DNA of 64,000 bases, from the NCBI GenBank assembly GCA_050633705.1, contig JBOEGZ010000001.1, positions 1 through 64,000 of the forward strand. Reading direction: 5' to 3'. Origin of the DNA: JAJFHI01 sp050633705 (GTDB lineage Bacteria > Pseudomonadota > Alphaproteobacteria > Rhizobiales > Hyphomicrobiaceae). Under the pieces are notes generated by a model that did no database searches, was not told the origin of the DNA, and saw nothing but the letters and a program-made list of their open reading frames with translations. Shown here piece after piece: positions 26,794-36,554 of the stretch. The position numbers and the translations under genes were made by a program. The stretch's first letter is position 1. Each line of letters starts with the position of its first letter.

Positions 26794-29700
26794 GTGGCTG
26801 ATATTAACGGAACCCCGGAAGACGACGAGCTGTTTGGGACAACAGCCGACGATCTGATCAACGGTGGTGCAGGCAATGACTTGCTGGTCGGGGACGACGG
26901 CAACGATACTGTCAATGGCGGCGACGGCGACGATACGTTTTTTGGTGATGCAGGCAACGACCAGCTATCGGGTGGCAACGATGATGACAGCATCTGGGGC
27001 GGCGCTGGAGATGACGTTATCACGGGTGATGATGGTCAAGACATCTTGTACGGTGATGCAGGCGCTGACGAACTCTATGGTGGTGTTGGCGACGACAAGC
27101 TTTATGGCGGCAATGATGACGACACGCTTGTTGGTGGTGACGGCAACGACATACTAGACGGCGGCACGGGCGCAAACAGCCTTGACGGCGGAGCTGGTGA
27201 CGACACACTACATCATGAATTTCTTTCCGGCCCGTCGGTCATCGACGGCGGTGCAGACAACGATACGTTGGTCATTAGTTTTGATTCAGCCTCCATCACC
27301 GAGGCCGCGCGCGCTGAAATTGATACGCTGAACCAGTGGCTCGCCGCCAACCAAGCAAGTGGCAGCAATGGTCAGCCACTTGAACTTGTTGAACTTGGTG
27401 TGACGGTTTCAAATGTCGAGAACGTTGTTATCAAGGTTGATGGCATCGAGACGTCTGTTGAGGATTTCATCAATCCTCCCGACTTCGTCGATCCTCAAGC
27501 ACCCGATGATCCGCAGGTGCAGAACATAGGAACGCTCATTCAAGGCACATCTGGCGATGATAATATCTCTGGAACAAGTAATGCCGACACCATTCTCGGA
27601 GATACCGGTCGTGATGTCGTAAGTGGTGGCCTTGGCAACGATGAAATATTTGGCGGCGACGACAACGACCGGTTGGCTGGAGATGCTGGCGATGATGTCA
27701 TTGTCGGTGGTGCCGGTAACGACATAATTATCGGCGCTTCGGGCAACGACCAGTTATTTGGTGGCGACGGAAACGACGGCTTTTACTCCGGTAGCGGCGA
27801 CGACTTGGTTTCAGGTGGCGCTGGCAATGACGGTGTCTTTGGTGAAGGCGGCAACGACAACATTTATGGTGGTGCCGGTGATGACAGTCTAGACGGCGGC
27901 AGCGGCAATGACATTGTGCAGGGCGGCGACGGCAACGACCGTCTAACTGGCGGCATCGGCGATGATACACTCGTTGGTGGGGCCGGTGATGACACGCTGA
28001 CCCACAAACATATGACAGGAACGTCTGTTATTGATGGCGGAGCAGACAACGATACGCTTGTGTTGCAATTCCAGTCAGCGACGGTCAACGACGCGGTGCG
28101 TATTGAAGTCGATGCATTGAGCCAATGGATGAACAGTGGAACCGGCGGCTCGCTGCAACTCGTTGAACTTGGCGTTACGGTTTCCAATATCGAAAACGTC
28201 ATCATCGAGGTTGATGGTGTTGAGGTTGCGCTGGCAGATTTCGTCAATACAACTCCGGACAATGATCCAGAGATCAACGGCACTGATGGTGATGACGAAA
28301 TTTATGGCTCGAACGACGCTGACATCATCAATGGTGGGCTTGGCAAAGACACGATCTATGGCCGCGATGGCAATGATGAGATCAATGGCGGCGACGGTAA
28401 CGACCGTTTGAGTGGCGAAGGTGGTGATGATATTGTCTACGGCGGAGCGGGCAATGACTCGATCATCGGACATTCTGGCAATGACCAATTGTATGGCGGT
28501 GACGGCAATGATGGCTTCTTTGGCGGCGGCAACGATGACGTTATTTGGGGCGAAAACGGCAACGACCACATCTTTGGCGATGGCGGCAACGATGCACTGT
28601 ATGGCGGAGCCGACGATGACCGTCTCATAGGCGGCAGCGGCAACGACTTCCTCGATGGTGGTGATGGTGCGAACACGCTAGATGGTGGATCTGGTGACGA
28701 CACGTTTGTGCATCGCTATCAATCGTCGACAACGGAAATCGATGGTGGTGGAGGATATGATACCGTTCGGTTGATGTTGTCGACGGATCAGTTGTCAGAT
28801 GCTGCGCGTTCAGAATTGGCAACATTGAACGACTGGTTTAGCCAGGGCCAGAACGTAGCAGGTGCTGAGCTTGTTCTATCGGAACTCGGGTTCACTCTGG
28901 TGAACGTCGAAGACCTTGAGATCACAGTCAATGGCGTAGTTACGCCGATTGACCAGTTCCTCAACGTCGCTCCTGAAGTCGAAGCCGAAGTTGCAATGGA
29001 CACCAGTGAAGATGTTGCTGTGTCGGGCCAGGTAGAAGGCACCGACGCCGATGGCGATGTATTGGTTTATGCAATGGTTGGCGGACCTGTAAATGGCGCG
29101 GTCACACTCAATGCTGACACGGGTGAATTCACGTATACTCCAGATGCTGGTTACAATGGTGAAGATACATTTGAAGTTTCGGTTACTGACCCGTCAGGAG
29201 AATACGCAACACAGCGCATCACAGTACGTACCGAAGCTGTCGCTGATCAACCAACCCTGACGATTTCACAAGCGCCCGTTGCCACCGGTCACGGTATTGT
29301 TGAGGGCACCGAGGGCAATGACTTTTTGTTCGATGGAACAGCGTCGACAGTGACAGCGGATCTTAATCTGTCATTGGAGATGGCAAACAGCAACGGCTCT
29401 GAAACCATTTTGGTGACGATCAGTGACTTGCCTCCAGGTGCGACGTTATCGGCTGGAAATGTCAATCCAGATGGTTCGGTTACGTTGACTGAGGCTGAAC
29501 TTGAAGGGCTGACGATCACTGCGCAAACGGAACAAGATTTTTCTATCTCTGTTTCTGCAGTCGCAACCGAAGACAACGGCTCGCAAGCGACAGCCACAGC
29601 TACGATCGATATTGAAATTTCCGACGAAGCAATCGCCAAGGATGTGCTCGACGGTAAAGGTGGAAACGATTATCTGTTTGCCGGTCGCGGTGAAGACACC

Positions 29701-30300
29701 TTGATTGGCGGCTCTGGCAACGACTATGTCTCCGCTGGTGATGATAACGACCTGCTGATCGAAGGCGCTGGTAACGACCGTTATGTTGGTGGCAATGGTT
29801 TTGATACGCTCGACTTTTCACAAGTCACTGGCCCGGTCGAAATTAATGTCGAAGATGGCACAGCGACTGGCAGTGGTAATGATATCTTCTCTCAAATTGA
29901 AAACTTCATTGGGTCTGAATTTGGTGATAGTCTTATCGGGTCTTCGGGTAATGACAACCTGAACGGTGGCGGTGGTGATGACGTCATCTCAGGCGGCAAG
30001 GGTTCGGATGTTCTGAGCGGTGGTGCTGGACAAGACACATTCACATGGGACAAGTCGCACGTGAAAAACGGCAGCAATCCTGATATCATTGCCGACTTCG
30101 ATATCAGCGAAGATGAGCTTGATCTTTCAGATTTTGGAACGGGACGAAGAGATGCCGACTTTGTGTTGACGGAAACCGGTGATGGAACGCTGGTTTCGGT
30201 TAAGGTTGGAAACGGAAATAATTTCCGTGATGTTGTCTTGCTTGAGAATCTTTATGATCTTGACGAGAATTCCGCCGAGGGTTCTTGGTTGATAACTTAA
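26794..30300 (+). CDS. Large RTX (hemolysin-type Ca-binding) secreted protein with three repeated modules
   Basis: A 1168-aa acidic protein without signal peptide, starting at GTG with GAGAGGA upstream. RTX nonapeptide repeats (GGxGxDxLx) fill residues about 1-135, 245-398, 492-634 and 950-1090. Between the first three blocks and after the third stands a homologous domain of about 95 residues (136-229, 399-487, 635-728), each beginning GDDT..H, with IDGG..DT, then a helix with LNQW/LSQW/LNDW and ending in E.V..V.G....DF/QF. Residues 729-830 resemble a cadherin/VCBS-like domain (DADGD, TGEFTYTPDAGYNGEDTF) and a second beta domain reaches about 948. The last 70 residues (IIADFDISEDELDLSDF, then VVLLENL) look like a type I secretion target. 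No type I secretion genes are near. Calcium binding and secretion are inferred from the family. Confidence 0.9.
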   Translation: MADINGTPEDDELFGTTADDLINGGAGNDLLVGDDGNDTVNGGDGDDTFFGDAGNDQLSGGNDDDSIWGGAGDDVITGDDGQDILYGDAGADELYGGVGDDKLYGGNDDDTLVGGDGNDILDGGTGANSLDGGAGDDTLHHEFLSGPSVIDGGADNDTLVISFDSASITEAARAEIDTLNQWLAANQASGSNGQPLELVELGVTVSNVENVVIKVDGIETSVEDFINPPDFVDPQAPDDPQVQNIGTLIQGTSGDDNISGTSNADTILGDTGRDVVSGGLGNDEIFGGDDNDRLAGDAGDDVIVGGAGNDIIIGASGNDQLFGGDGNDGFYSGSGDDLVSGGAGNDGVFGEGGNDNIYGGAGDDSLDGGSGNDIVQGGDGNDRLTGGIGDDTLVGGAGDDTLTHKHMTGTSVIDGGADNDTLVLQFQSATVNDAVRIEVDALSQWMNSGTGGSLQLVELGVTVSNIENVIIEVDGVEVALADFVNTTPDNDPEINGTDGDDEIYGSNDADIINGGLGKDTIYGRDGNDEINGGDGNDRLSGEGGDDIVYGGAGNDSIIGHSGNDQLYGGDGNDGFFGGGNDDVIWGENGNDHIFGDGGNDALYGGADDDRLIGGSGNDFLDGGDGANTLDGGSGDDTFVHRYQSSTTEIDGGGGYDTVRLMLSTDQLSDAARSELATLNDWFSQGQNVAGAELVLSELGFTLVNVEDLEITVNGVVTPIDQFLNVAPEVEAEVAMDTSEDVAVSGQVEGTDADGDVLVYAMVGGPVNGAVTLNADTGEFTYTPDAGYNGEDTFEVSVTDPSGEYATQRITVRTEAVADQPTLTISQAPVATGHGIVEGTEGNDFLFDGTASTVTADLNLSLEMANSNGSETILVTISDLPPGATLSAGNVNPDGSVTLTEAELEGLTITAQTEQDFSISVSAVATEDNGSQATATATIDIEISDEAIAKDVLDGKGGNDYLFAGRGEDTLIGGSGNDYVSAGDDNDLLIEGAGNDRYVGGNGFDTLDFSQVTGPVEINVEDGTATGSGNDIFSQIENFIGSEFGDSLIGSSGNDNLNGGGGDDVISGGKGSDVLSGGAGQDTFTWDKSHVKNGSNPDIIADFDISEDELDLSDFGTGRRDADFVLTETGDGTLVSVKVGNGNNFRDVVLLENLYDLDENSAEGSWLIT
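27199..28978 (+). repeat. Three-copy coding repeat of RTX block plus ~95-residue domain
   Basis: Three copies of a roughly 95-codon domain lie at about 27199-27480, 27988-28254 and 28696-28978. They are separated by RTX blocks of about 145 to 170 codons. Copies A and B are closely alike (VIDGGADNDTLV, LVELGVTVSN.ENV); copy C is more divergent. The unit looks like tandem duplication followed by drift. Confidence 0.8.
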
Positions 30301-30458
30301 GCCGCTGGCCGCTTGAGGGACGGAATTAAAGATTGCCTGTAGGGTAGCTTTGTTCAGGCCGAGCCGTGCTGTGGCTTGGCCGGCGTTTCTGAGTGACGAT
30401 CGCTATCGTGCGTCCCGCCCGTGTCGCGTGCCAGATGCATTGCTCGCCGAGACCTGAC

Positions 30459-30490
30459 TTAAGCGATGATGTCTGTTAAGCGATGATGTC
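30459..30490. repeat. 17-bp tandem duplication across a stop codon
   Basis: TTAAGCGATGATGTC occurs at 30459-30473 and again at 30476-30490, separated by TG. The right copy encodes the last four residues and the stop codon of the minus-strand DUF465 gene; the left copy repeats them just after the stop. Confidence 0.9.
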
Positions 30491-30670
30491 GGGGGTCATA
30501 CGAATTTCGATGGAATTTATGCGATCCTTGAGTTGAAGTTTTTGTTTCTTCAAGCGTTTTATCGTGAGCTGATCAAGTGCACCGATTGACTCAAGCTCCA
30601 GTATCTTCTCATCGATCGCGCGATGCTGAGAGCGCAGCTGTAACAGCTCCTCGCGAAGTTCGCGGTCCAT
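30476..30670 (-). CDS. DUF465 (YdcH-like) small protein
   Basis: A 64-aa helical protein: an N-terminal LREELLQLRSQHRAIDEKI segment, then LTIKRLKKQKLQLKDRI, the conserved DUF465 core. Members form short helical hairpins and have no established function. I chose the ATG at 30670 because it gives the usual family length; an ATG at 30757 would add 29 unrelated residues. It is divergent from a second DUF465 gene. Confidence 0.75.
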   Translation of the reverse strand: MDRELREELLQLRSQHRAIDEKILELESIGALDQLTIKRLKKQKLQLKDRINSIEIRMTPDIIA

Positions 30671-30948
30671 CTCAGTCTCAGTCTTCAAAATAGAAAAATT
30701 CCTGTCAGTTTTTTTCTGCGGCGGACTATCGCCACCTTTTATGTAATGCGCAAGCATTAGAGGGTACAATGATGCAAAAAAAACAATATTTTTGTGGGGT
30801 TTAGGGCAGCTCGATGAAATTGATCAACGGTTAAAACTTGCCCAAACCCTTTGTCAAAGATGTCCAATATGCGCTGTCAAAGGGATATGGACATGACGTC
30901 ATGGGTCTGTCACACTCTTTAGTGTCATACACAATCACGGAGTGCAGA

Positions 30949-31128
30949 ATGACACTTGCAGCTCATCTTGTGGAACTGTCTGAGAAGCATAAAAATCTCG
31001 AGCACCGAATTGGTCAGGAACTTGGTCGACCAGGGGTTGATGAAACAGAAATTCGGCGTTTGAAGCAAAAGAAGCTCGAACTCAAAGACCAGATCGTGCG
31101 ATTACGTGAAAAATCTGGCCTCTCCTAA
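30949..31128 (+). CDS. DUF465 (YdcH-like) small protein
   Basis: A 59-aa helical protein starting MTLAAHLVELSEKHKNLEHR, with the family core EIRRLKQKKLELKDQIVRL. GGAG lies 8 to 9 bases upstream of the ATG at 30949. The open frame from 30838 is longer but its extra residues are unlike the family. The sequence matches the common alphaproteobacterial DUF465 form more closely than its divergent neighbour. Confidence 0.85.
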   Translation: MTLAAHLVELSEKHKNLEHRIGQELGRPGVDETEIRRLKQKKLELKDQIVRLREKSGLS

Positions 31129-31408
31129 AACATAAAATATGATTCAGTCTATATTGATTGCACTGGTTTAACAGCCGGGCTCGGCGCAATTCGGCGATGT
31201 CACGCTGTATCGCGTCAGATTTGACGTGCGCTAACAGGGTCTCAGTCGACTGTGTAGGTGGTGTTGGCGGCTTGCCTTCATCTCGATCAGGGCTTGCGAT
31301 TTTTGTCGCCTCAAACTGAAGCGACGCATGAACCAGCGCCTGGACCAATAACTGAACCAACAAAATTCAAATGCGTCGTGGGCCTTTGAAGCCGCCGCAC
31401 GTGGTCCG

Positions 31409-33034
31409 TCAACTGTTGGCGCGATCACGGAGTTTGAATTTCTCAATTTTTCCCGTTGAAGTTTTGGGGATCTCGGTGAAAACCACATGGCGCGGACGCT
31501 TGTATTTGGCCAGTCGTTCTTGGCACCAGGTGAAAATGTCTTGTTCTGAGAGTGTTTCACCTGGTTTTAACTCGACAAACGCCCAGGGCGTCTCACCCCA
31601 TTTTTCATCCTGTTTGGCAACAACGGCACACGCTGCGACCGCGGGATTCTCGTAAAGCGTGTCCTCAATTTCAATAGAAGAGATGTTCTCGCCACCCGAA
31701 ATAATGATGTCTTTTGAACGGTCTTTGATTTGGATGTAACCATCAGGGTCCATCACACCTAGGTCACCTGAGTGGAACCAACCATCGCGGAAGGCTTCGT
31801 CAGTGGCTTTTGGATTTTTTAAATACCCCTTCATGACGATATTACCGCGGAACATAATCTCCCCGATTGTTTCGCCATCGGCTGGAACGCGTTTCATGGT
31901 CGACGGGTCCATAATGGTCAAATCTTCCAAGGTGACGTAACGCACGCCTTGGCGAGTCTTCTTTTCGCTAATTTCAGCGTCAGAAAGATTGTTCCAGTCC
32001 TCTTTCCATTCATTGATGGTTGCCGGTCCATAGGTTTCTGTAAGGCCATACAGGTGCGTCAGTATAAAGCCGGCTTTCATCATAGAATGAAGGATTGTGG
32101 TTGGGGGAGGGGCGGCGGCATGGTTGAATGTGACGGTCTGAGAAAACGTGCGTTTTTCTTCCTCCGGTGCGTTGAGCAATGTGGACATGACGATTGGTGC
32201 GCCAGATAAGTTTGTCACGTTATGGTCAGCAATGGCATCGTAGATGGCCTTTGCGCGCACCCATCGCAAGCAGACGTGGGTGCCGGCCACTGATGTTATC
32301 GTCCAGGGAAAACACCATCCATTGCAATGGAACATCGGGAGTGTCCAAAGGTAAACGGGGTGGCGGGTTAATTCGCAGGCCGACATATTTGCATAGCACA
32401 TCAGTGTTGCGCCGCGATGATGGTAGACGACGCCCTTTGGGTTGCCGGTTGTGCCAGACGTGTAATTGAGGGAAATCGCGTCCCACTCATCTTCGGGCAT
32501 GCGCCAGGCGAATTCGGGATCGCCTTTTTCAACAAACGCTTCGTAGTCCTCATGAGAGATGGATTCGGCGTCTTGCGGGAATTCTGTGTCGTTGTAGTCG
32601 ATAACTATTGGTTTAACTTTGGCCTGGGCCAATGCGTCTCGCATCAGGTCGTTAAATTCGCGATCAAAGATCACGACCTTCGTCTCAGCATGATCGAGTT
32701 GGAAAGCAATCAACGCTGCGTCGAGCCGTGTATTTAGGGTGTGGAGGACAGCGCCAGTCATGGGCACACCAAAGTGAGCTTCGAGCATGGGCGGTGTATT
32801 TGACAACATGACCGAAACCGTGTCGCTGGGGCCAATGAATTGCTGAGCAAGCGCGGAGGCGAGTTGGCGCGCGCGTTTATAGAAGTCGCGATAGGAGGTG
32901 CGTTGTTTGCCGTGAATGATTGCAGTGTGATCGGGATAGACCGCTGCCGAGCGTGCCAAATGGGTGAGTGGTGTAAGAGGTTGGAAGTTGGCGTCACGCT
33001 TACCGAGATTGGTTTCGAACGGATTGCTGGTCAT
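31409..33034 (-). CDS. AMP-forming acyl-CoA synthetase
   Basis: Activates a fatty or related carboxylic acid to its CoA thioester via an acyl-AMP. The 541-aa protein has the P-loop-like LNYTSGTTGNPKGVVYHHRG, the LYGLTETYGPAT and WFHSGDLGVMDPDGYI motifs, DIIISGGENISSIEIE and the C-terminal catalytic Lys in IPKTSTGKIEKF. It is close to the group often annotated as medium-chain or long-chain ligases. The ATG at 33034 (MTSNPFETNL) fits this group; an ATG-like start at 33067 adds 11 unrelated residues. The substrate is not determinable. Confidence 0.92.
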   Translation of the reverse strand: MTSNPFETNLGKRDANFQPLTPLTHLARSAAVYPDHTAIIHGKQRTSYRDFYKRARQLASALAQQFIGPSDTVSVMLSNTPPMLEAHFGVPMTGAVLHTLNTRLDAALIAFQLDHAETKVVIFDREFNDLMRDALAQAKVKPIVIDYNDTEFPQDAESISHEDYEAFVEKGDPEFAWRMPEDEWDAISLNYTSGTTGNPKGVVYHHRGATLMCYANMSACELTRHPVYLWTLPMFHCNGWCFPWTITSVAGTHVCLRWVRAKAIYDAIADHNVTNLSGAPIVMSTLLNAPEEEKRTFSQTVTFNHAAAPPPTTILHSMMKAGFILTHLYGLTETYGPATINEWKEDWNNLSDAEISEKKTRQGVRYVTLEDLTIMDPSTMKRVPADGETIGEIMFRGNIVMKGYLKNPKATDEAFRDGWFHSGDLGVMDPDGYIQIKDRSKDIIISGGENISSIEIEDTLYENPAVAACAVVAKQDEKWGETPWAFVELKPGETLSEQDIFTWCQERLAKYKRPRHVVFTEIPKTSTGKIEKFKLRDRANS

Positions 33035-33174
33035 ATCTACTGCTTTGCTGTCCAATATTGATTGCAATATTCTGCATCACGTTAGGGCAGGTGTCAGTAT
33101 CTGGCAACCGGTCTAAATGCATGCGCCGTTGCTTGTAAATTCAGCAGATTCAAGCGATGGGCGTTGGTTTGCTT

Positions 33175-34110
33175 TTATGCCTCGACCGGCATCTGTTGTG
33201 CCTTTGGAGGGAAGCCAACGAACGCGGAAATTTTGCGCCAGTCGGCTCTCATAGCCCACATCGCAACGATGCTAACACCGGCTCCTGCAAATACGTCCGC
33301 CAAATGATGACCGCCTTCGGTTAACGTCGAGATGATCACCAATGTATTGATGAAAAATGCAATTGGAAAGACGTAGCGGATGCCGACGACCGCCCAAGTT
33401 GTGATGATCGCCAAGCATGTATGAAACGACGGGTACGTCACGAGCCCTTCAATTTTTGACAAATCGATATGGCGCATCGAACCGTCTCGCAGACCTTGGA
33501 AGTGCTGCCAATGCCAGACACCGGCTTCAGGATTGAGGTTTGCAAAGAGTTCCGCTGGTGGAGCGTAATAAATGTAGGCTCCGGCGGCAGGGAAAATGGC
33601 AGCGATGAAAATGACCGTCGAACCCGTGATCATATAAAGCCATATAAATTCATGCAGCTGTTTTTGGCGTTGAAGAAAGCTTAAAATTAGCACAACGAGG
33701 AACACCTGCGGGCCGGTGCTTCGGTAAGCAAATGTTAATACCCATCCAATCGTTGGGTGCTCGTTGGTCCAAGCCAAGACCGCCATCCAATCATAACCGA
33801 TCGCAGTATCGAACCCAGCCAGCGTCGCATCAATCAGCGGCAGGTTGAGAGAGAGTGAAACATAACTAAAGTGGGCGAGCACATTCGTGAACAGGATCAT
33901 GATCAAAAAACACTTCGAGGCGTCGGTGATTTTTTGATCAGGGCGTTTGTAGGTATAGAAGTAGATAATACCTGCGAGTATGATCACACTCATAATCATA
34001 AAGACGAATGGGAAAGGATTAACCGTGAAGCCTTCAGCCCAAAGCCAAATGATGTCGATCACCAACAATGTGGACAGAAAGATCCACAAAGATCTCGAAG
34101 ACAAACTCAT
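33175..34110 (-). CDS. PAP2-type membrane phosphatase/phosphotransferase
   Basis: A 311-aa polytopic protein with about eight hydrophobic segments. Near the C-terminus, VTYPSFHTCLAIITTWA and TEGGHHLADVFAGAGVS are PAP2 motifs C2 and C3, with the two catalytic histidines and the Asp. The general layout resembles bacterial inositol-phosphotransferase/PAP2_C proteins acting on lipid headgroups. The ATG at 34110 (GGGGT upstream) is preferred over 34155. Located between two acyl-activating enzymes, but on the opposite strand from the second. Confidence 0.85.
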   Translation of the reverse strand: MSLSSRSLWIFLSTLLVIDIIWLWAEGFTVNPFPFVFMIMSVIILAGIIYFYTYKRPDQKITDASKCFLIMILFTNVLAHFSYVSLSLNLPLIDATLAGFDTAIGYDWMAVLAWTNEHPTIGWVLTFAYRSTGPQVFLVVLILSFLQRQKQLHEFIWLYMITGSTVIFIAAIFPAAGAYIYYAPPAELFANLNPEAGVWHWQHFQGLRDGSMRHIDLSKIEGLVTYPSFHTCLAIITTWAVVGIRYVFPIAFFINTLVIISTLTEGGHHLADVFAGAGVSIVAMWAMRADWRKISAFVGFPPKAQQMPVEA

Positions 34111-34361
34111 CTCATACCCCAAACATAGTGAACGCAAACTAGCTTCAGCTTTCAATCAAGCTTGCCGAAACATAGCCGTTCAGGGTAAGGAAACGTTTAA
34201 AGCAGCGACCAATTGGCGGGCATTTTTCACCATTTGCATATGCATACTTGAAGTGATGCCAATCTCTTATTTGTATGGGAAAGTTGGCTTTGGCACCAGG
34301 ATTGACCCTTTGAAGCAGCAAGACTGACGTCAACGAACAAAGCTATAAAGGAAAAAACCAA

Positions 34362-36278
34362 ATGGTCGGCGAAGTCGGAAGTTATCAAGATGTCTACCGC
34401 AATTGGTCCCAGGATCCGGAAAAGTTCTGGGAGAAGGCGGCGCAGGAGATCACTTGGTTTAAGCCCTGGGATAAGGTTTTCGATCCCTACCAGGGGAGCT
34501 ATGGACGTTGGTTTGCCGGAGCAGAATGCAACACGGCTTACAATTGCCTCGATCGCCATGTCGAAGCCGGGCGTGGCGAGCAAACTGCCCTTATCTACGA
34601 CAGCCCCGTTACAGGCCGTTCGAAAACTTATAGCTACAAAGAGTTGACAACAGAGGTGGCGACACTTGCGGCTGTGATGCTCGATCTGGGTGTCAAGAAG
34701 GGTGATCGTGTTCTCATTTATATGCCGATGGTACCACAAGCCGTGATGGCAATGTTGGCCTGTGCACGCATTGGCGCGGTGCACTCTGTTGTGTTTGGAG
34801 GGTTTGCCGCCACCGAGCTTGCGACACGTATTGATGATGCGAGTCCGACTTTGATCCTAACGGCCTCTTGTGGCATCGAAGGTAATCGCGTAATCCCCTA
34901 TCAACCGCTTTACAGCCAAGCCATAGAAGTTGCGAAATACAAGCCTTCTCACTGCTTGGTTTTGCAACGTCCTGAACAAGAAGCCGAATTGCAACCCGGT
35001 CGGGATCTGAATTGGCAAGAGGCGGTTGATGAGGCTAAAGCCGCTGGCCGCGAAGCTGCATGCGCGCGCCTTGCCGCAACTGATCCACTTTATATCCTCT
35101 ATACGTCCGGAACAACGGGAACACCGAAGGGTATTGTACGTGATAACGGCGGGCATATGGTTGCCATCAAGTGGACGATGAAAAACTTTTACGGCATATC
35201 GCCCGGAGAAACCTTTTGGGCTGCATCAGATGTTGGTTGGGTCGTCGGCCACTCTTATATTTGCTATGGGCCGTTGCTACATGGGGCCACAACCGTGGTG
35301 TATGAAGGCAAGCCCGTTGGGACCCCCGATGCAGGGGCATTCTGGCGCATAATTTCTAAGCATAACGTGTCAGCCCTCTTCACAGCACCAACAGCTTTTC
35401 GTGCCATAAAAAAAGAAGACCCGCAGGGTAAATTGATTGGCGATTATGACCTATCAAATTTTCGGACCTTGTTTCTTGCTGGCGAACGCGCAGACCCCGA
35501 AACCATTAAGTGGGCCGAAGCTCAGCTCAAAATTCCAGTTATCGACCATTGGTGGCAGACAGAAACGTCGTGGGTGATCGCAGGCAATCCCGTTGGTCTC
35601 GGCCTATTACCGGTTAAATATGGTTCGTCAACTGTGCCAATGCCAGGATTTCAGATTGATATTCTAGATGACAGTGGTGCACGCCTTGGTGCAAATGAAA
35701 GTGGCACGTTGGCGATCAAATTGCCTTTGCCACCTGCCTGTCTGCCGACCATTTGGGGAGACGAGAGTCGTTTTCGTGAAAGTTATCTAAATGAATTCCC
35801 CGGTTACTATTCCACATCAGATGCGGGATATATCGATGAAGATGGCTATATCTTTATCATGGCGCGAACAGATGATGTGATCAACGTCGCAGGCCACCGG
35901 TTATCAACCGGTCAGATGGAAGAAGTTGTTGCCAGCCATCCAGACGTTGCCGAGTGCGCCGTTCTCGGTGTTAAAGACGATCTTAAGGGGCAATTGCCAG
36001 CGGGATTTGTCGTTCTCAATTCTGGCGTCACAAAAAGCGAAGACGAAATTCAGGCAGAGGTTGTTAAAAGGGTCCGTGATGAGATTGGTCCCGTTGCTGC
36101 GTTTAAAATCGTGATGATTGTTCCTCGTTTGCCAAAAACCCGTAGCGGCAAGATTTTGCGCGGGACGATGCGTAGTCTTGCAGATGGTACGGACTGGAAG
36201 ATGCCAGCAACGATTGATGACCCAGAAATTCTCGACGAGATTACAGAAGTCCTGAAAGCGCATGGGTTTGCAACTTAG
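34362..36278 (+). CDS. prpE: Propionyl-CoA synthetase (ACSS3/PrpE type)
   Basis: AMP-forming short-chain acyl-CoA synthetase. The 638-aa protein has the acetyl-CoA-synthetase-like N-terminal domain (WFKPWDKVFD, GRWFAGAECNTAYNCLDRHV), LYTSGTTGTPKGIVRDNGGH, FWAASDVGWVVGHSYICYGPL, DHWWQTETSW, YYSTSDAGYIDEDGYIFIMARTDDVINVAGHRLSTG in family order and the catalytic Lys in LPKTRSGKILRG. DNGGH and the overall spacing favour PrpE over Acs. A GGA lies upstream of the ATG. No methylcitrate genes are adjacent, so it may serve propionate detoxification or the methylmalonyl route. Confidence 0.9.
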   Translation: MVGEVGSYQDVYRNWSQDPEKFWEKAAQEITWFKPWDKVFDPYQGSYGRWFAGAECNTAYNCLDRHVEAGRGEQTALIYDSPVTGRSKTYSYKELTTEVATLAAVMLDLGVKKGDRVLIYMPMVPQAVMAMLACARIGAVHSVVFGGFAATELATRIDDASPTLILTASCGIEGNRVIPYQPLYSQAIEVAKYKPSHCLVLQRPEQEAELQPGRDLNWQEAVDEAKAAGREAACARLAATDPLYILYTSGTTGTPKGIVRDNGGHMVAIKWTMKNFYGISPGETFWAASDVGWVVGHSYICYGPLLHGATTVVYEGKPVGTPDAGAFWRIISKHNVSALFTAPTAFRAIKKEDPQGKLIGDYDLSNFRTLFLAGERADPETIKWAEAQLKIPVIDHWWQTETSWVIAGNPVGLGLLPVKYGSSTVPMPGFQIDILDDSGARLGANESGTLAIKLPLPPACLPTIWGDESRFRESYLNEFPGYYSTSDAGYIDEDGYIFIMARTDDVINVAGHRLSTGQMEEVVASHPDVAECAVLGVKDDLKGQLPAGFVVLNSGVTKSEDEIQAEVVKRVRDEIGPVAAFKIVMIVPRLPKTRSGKILRGTMRSLADGTDWKMPATIDDPEILDEITEVLKAHGFAT

Positions 36279-36554
36279 GCAAATGAAACCCCTGGGAAAC
36301 AGTACTGACATCGCAAACGATAAAAATGGTCTCAGTCTTTTTCCCAAGGTTCGATAAGCTCAACATGGTTTTCGGGGGCTCCAAATGAGGTGTTGTTTCT
36401 CAAGTGATCTGTGCGCCCAAAATCGTATTTGTGCTGGGTCCAGGTTTGGTTTTTGGGTGTGCCAATCCGTTGCGTGTTTTCTCCAACAGCACACCAGCGC
36501 CAGTATGGCTTTCGTGTAGATTAGGTTGAATTTGTAAAGTTGGGATTGGCATTC

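Noticed and set aside
26794..30300. RTX repeats read as a possible CRISPR or satellite array
   Set aside because: The repetition is codon-level and imperfect, in one open frame encoding GGxGxDxL repeats.
31082..31363. 93-codon minus-strand frame between DUF465 and the acyl-CoA synthetase
   Set aside because: Overlaps the DUF465 gene end, low-complexity text, no ribosome site; probably intergenic.
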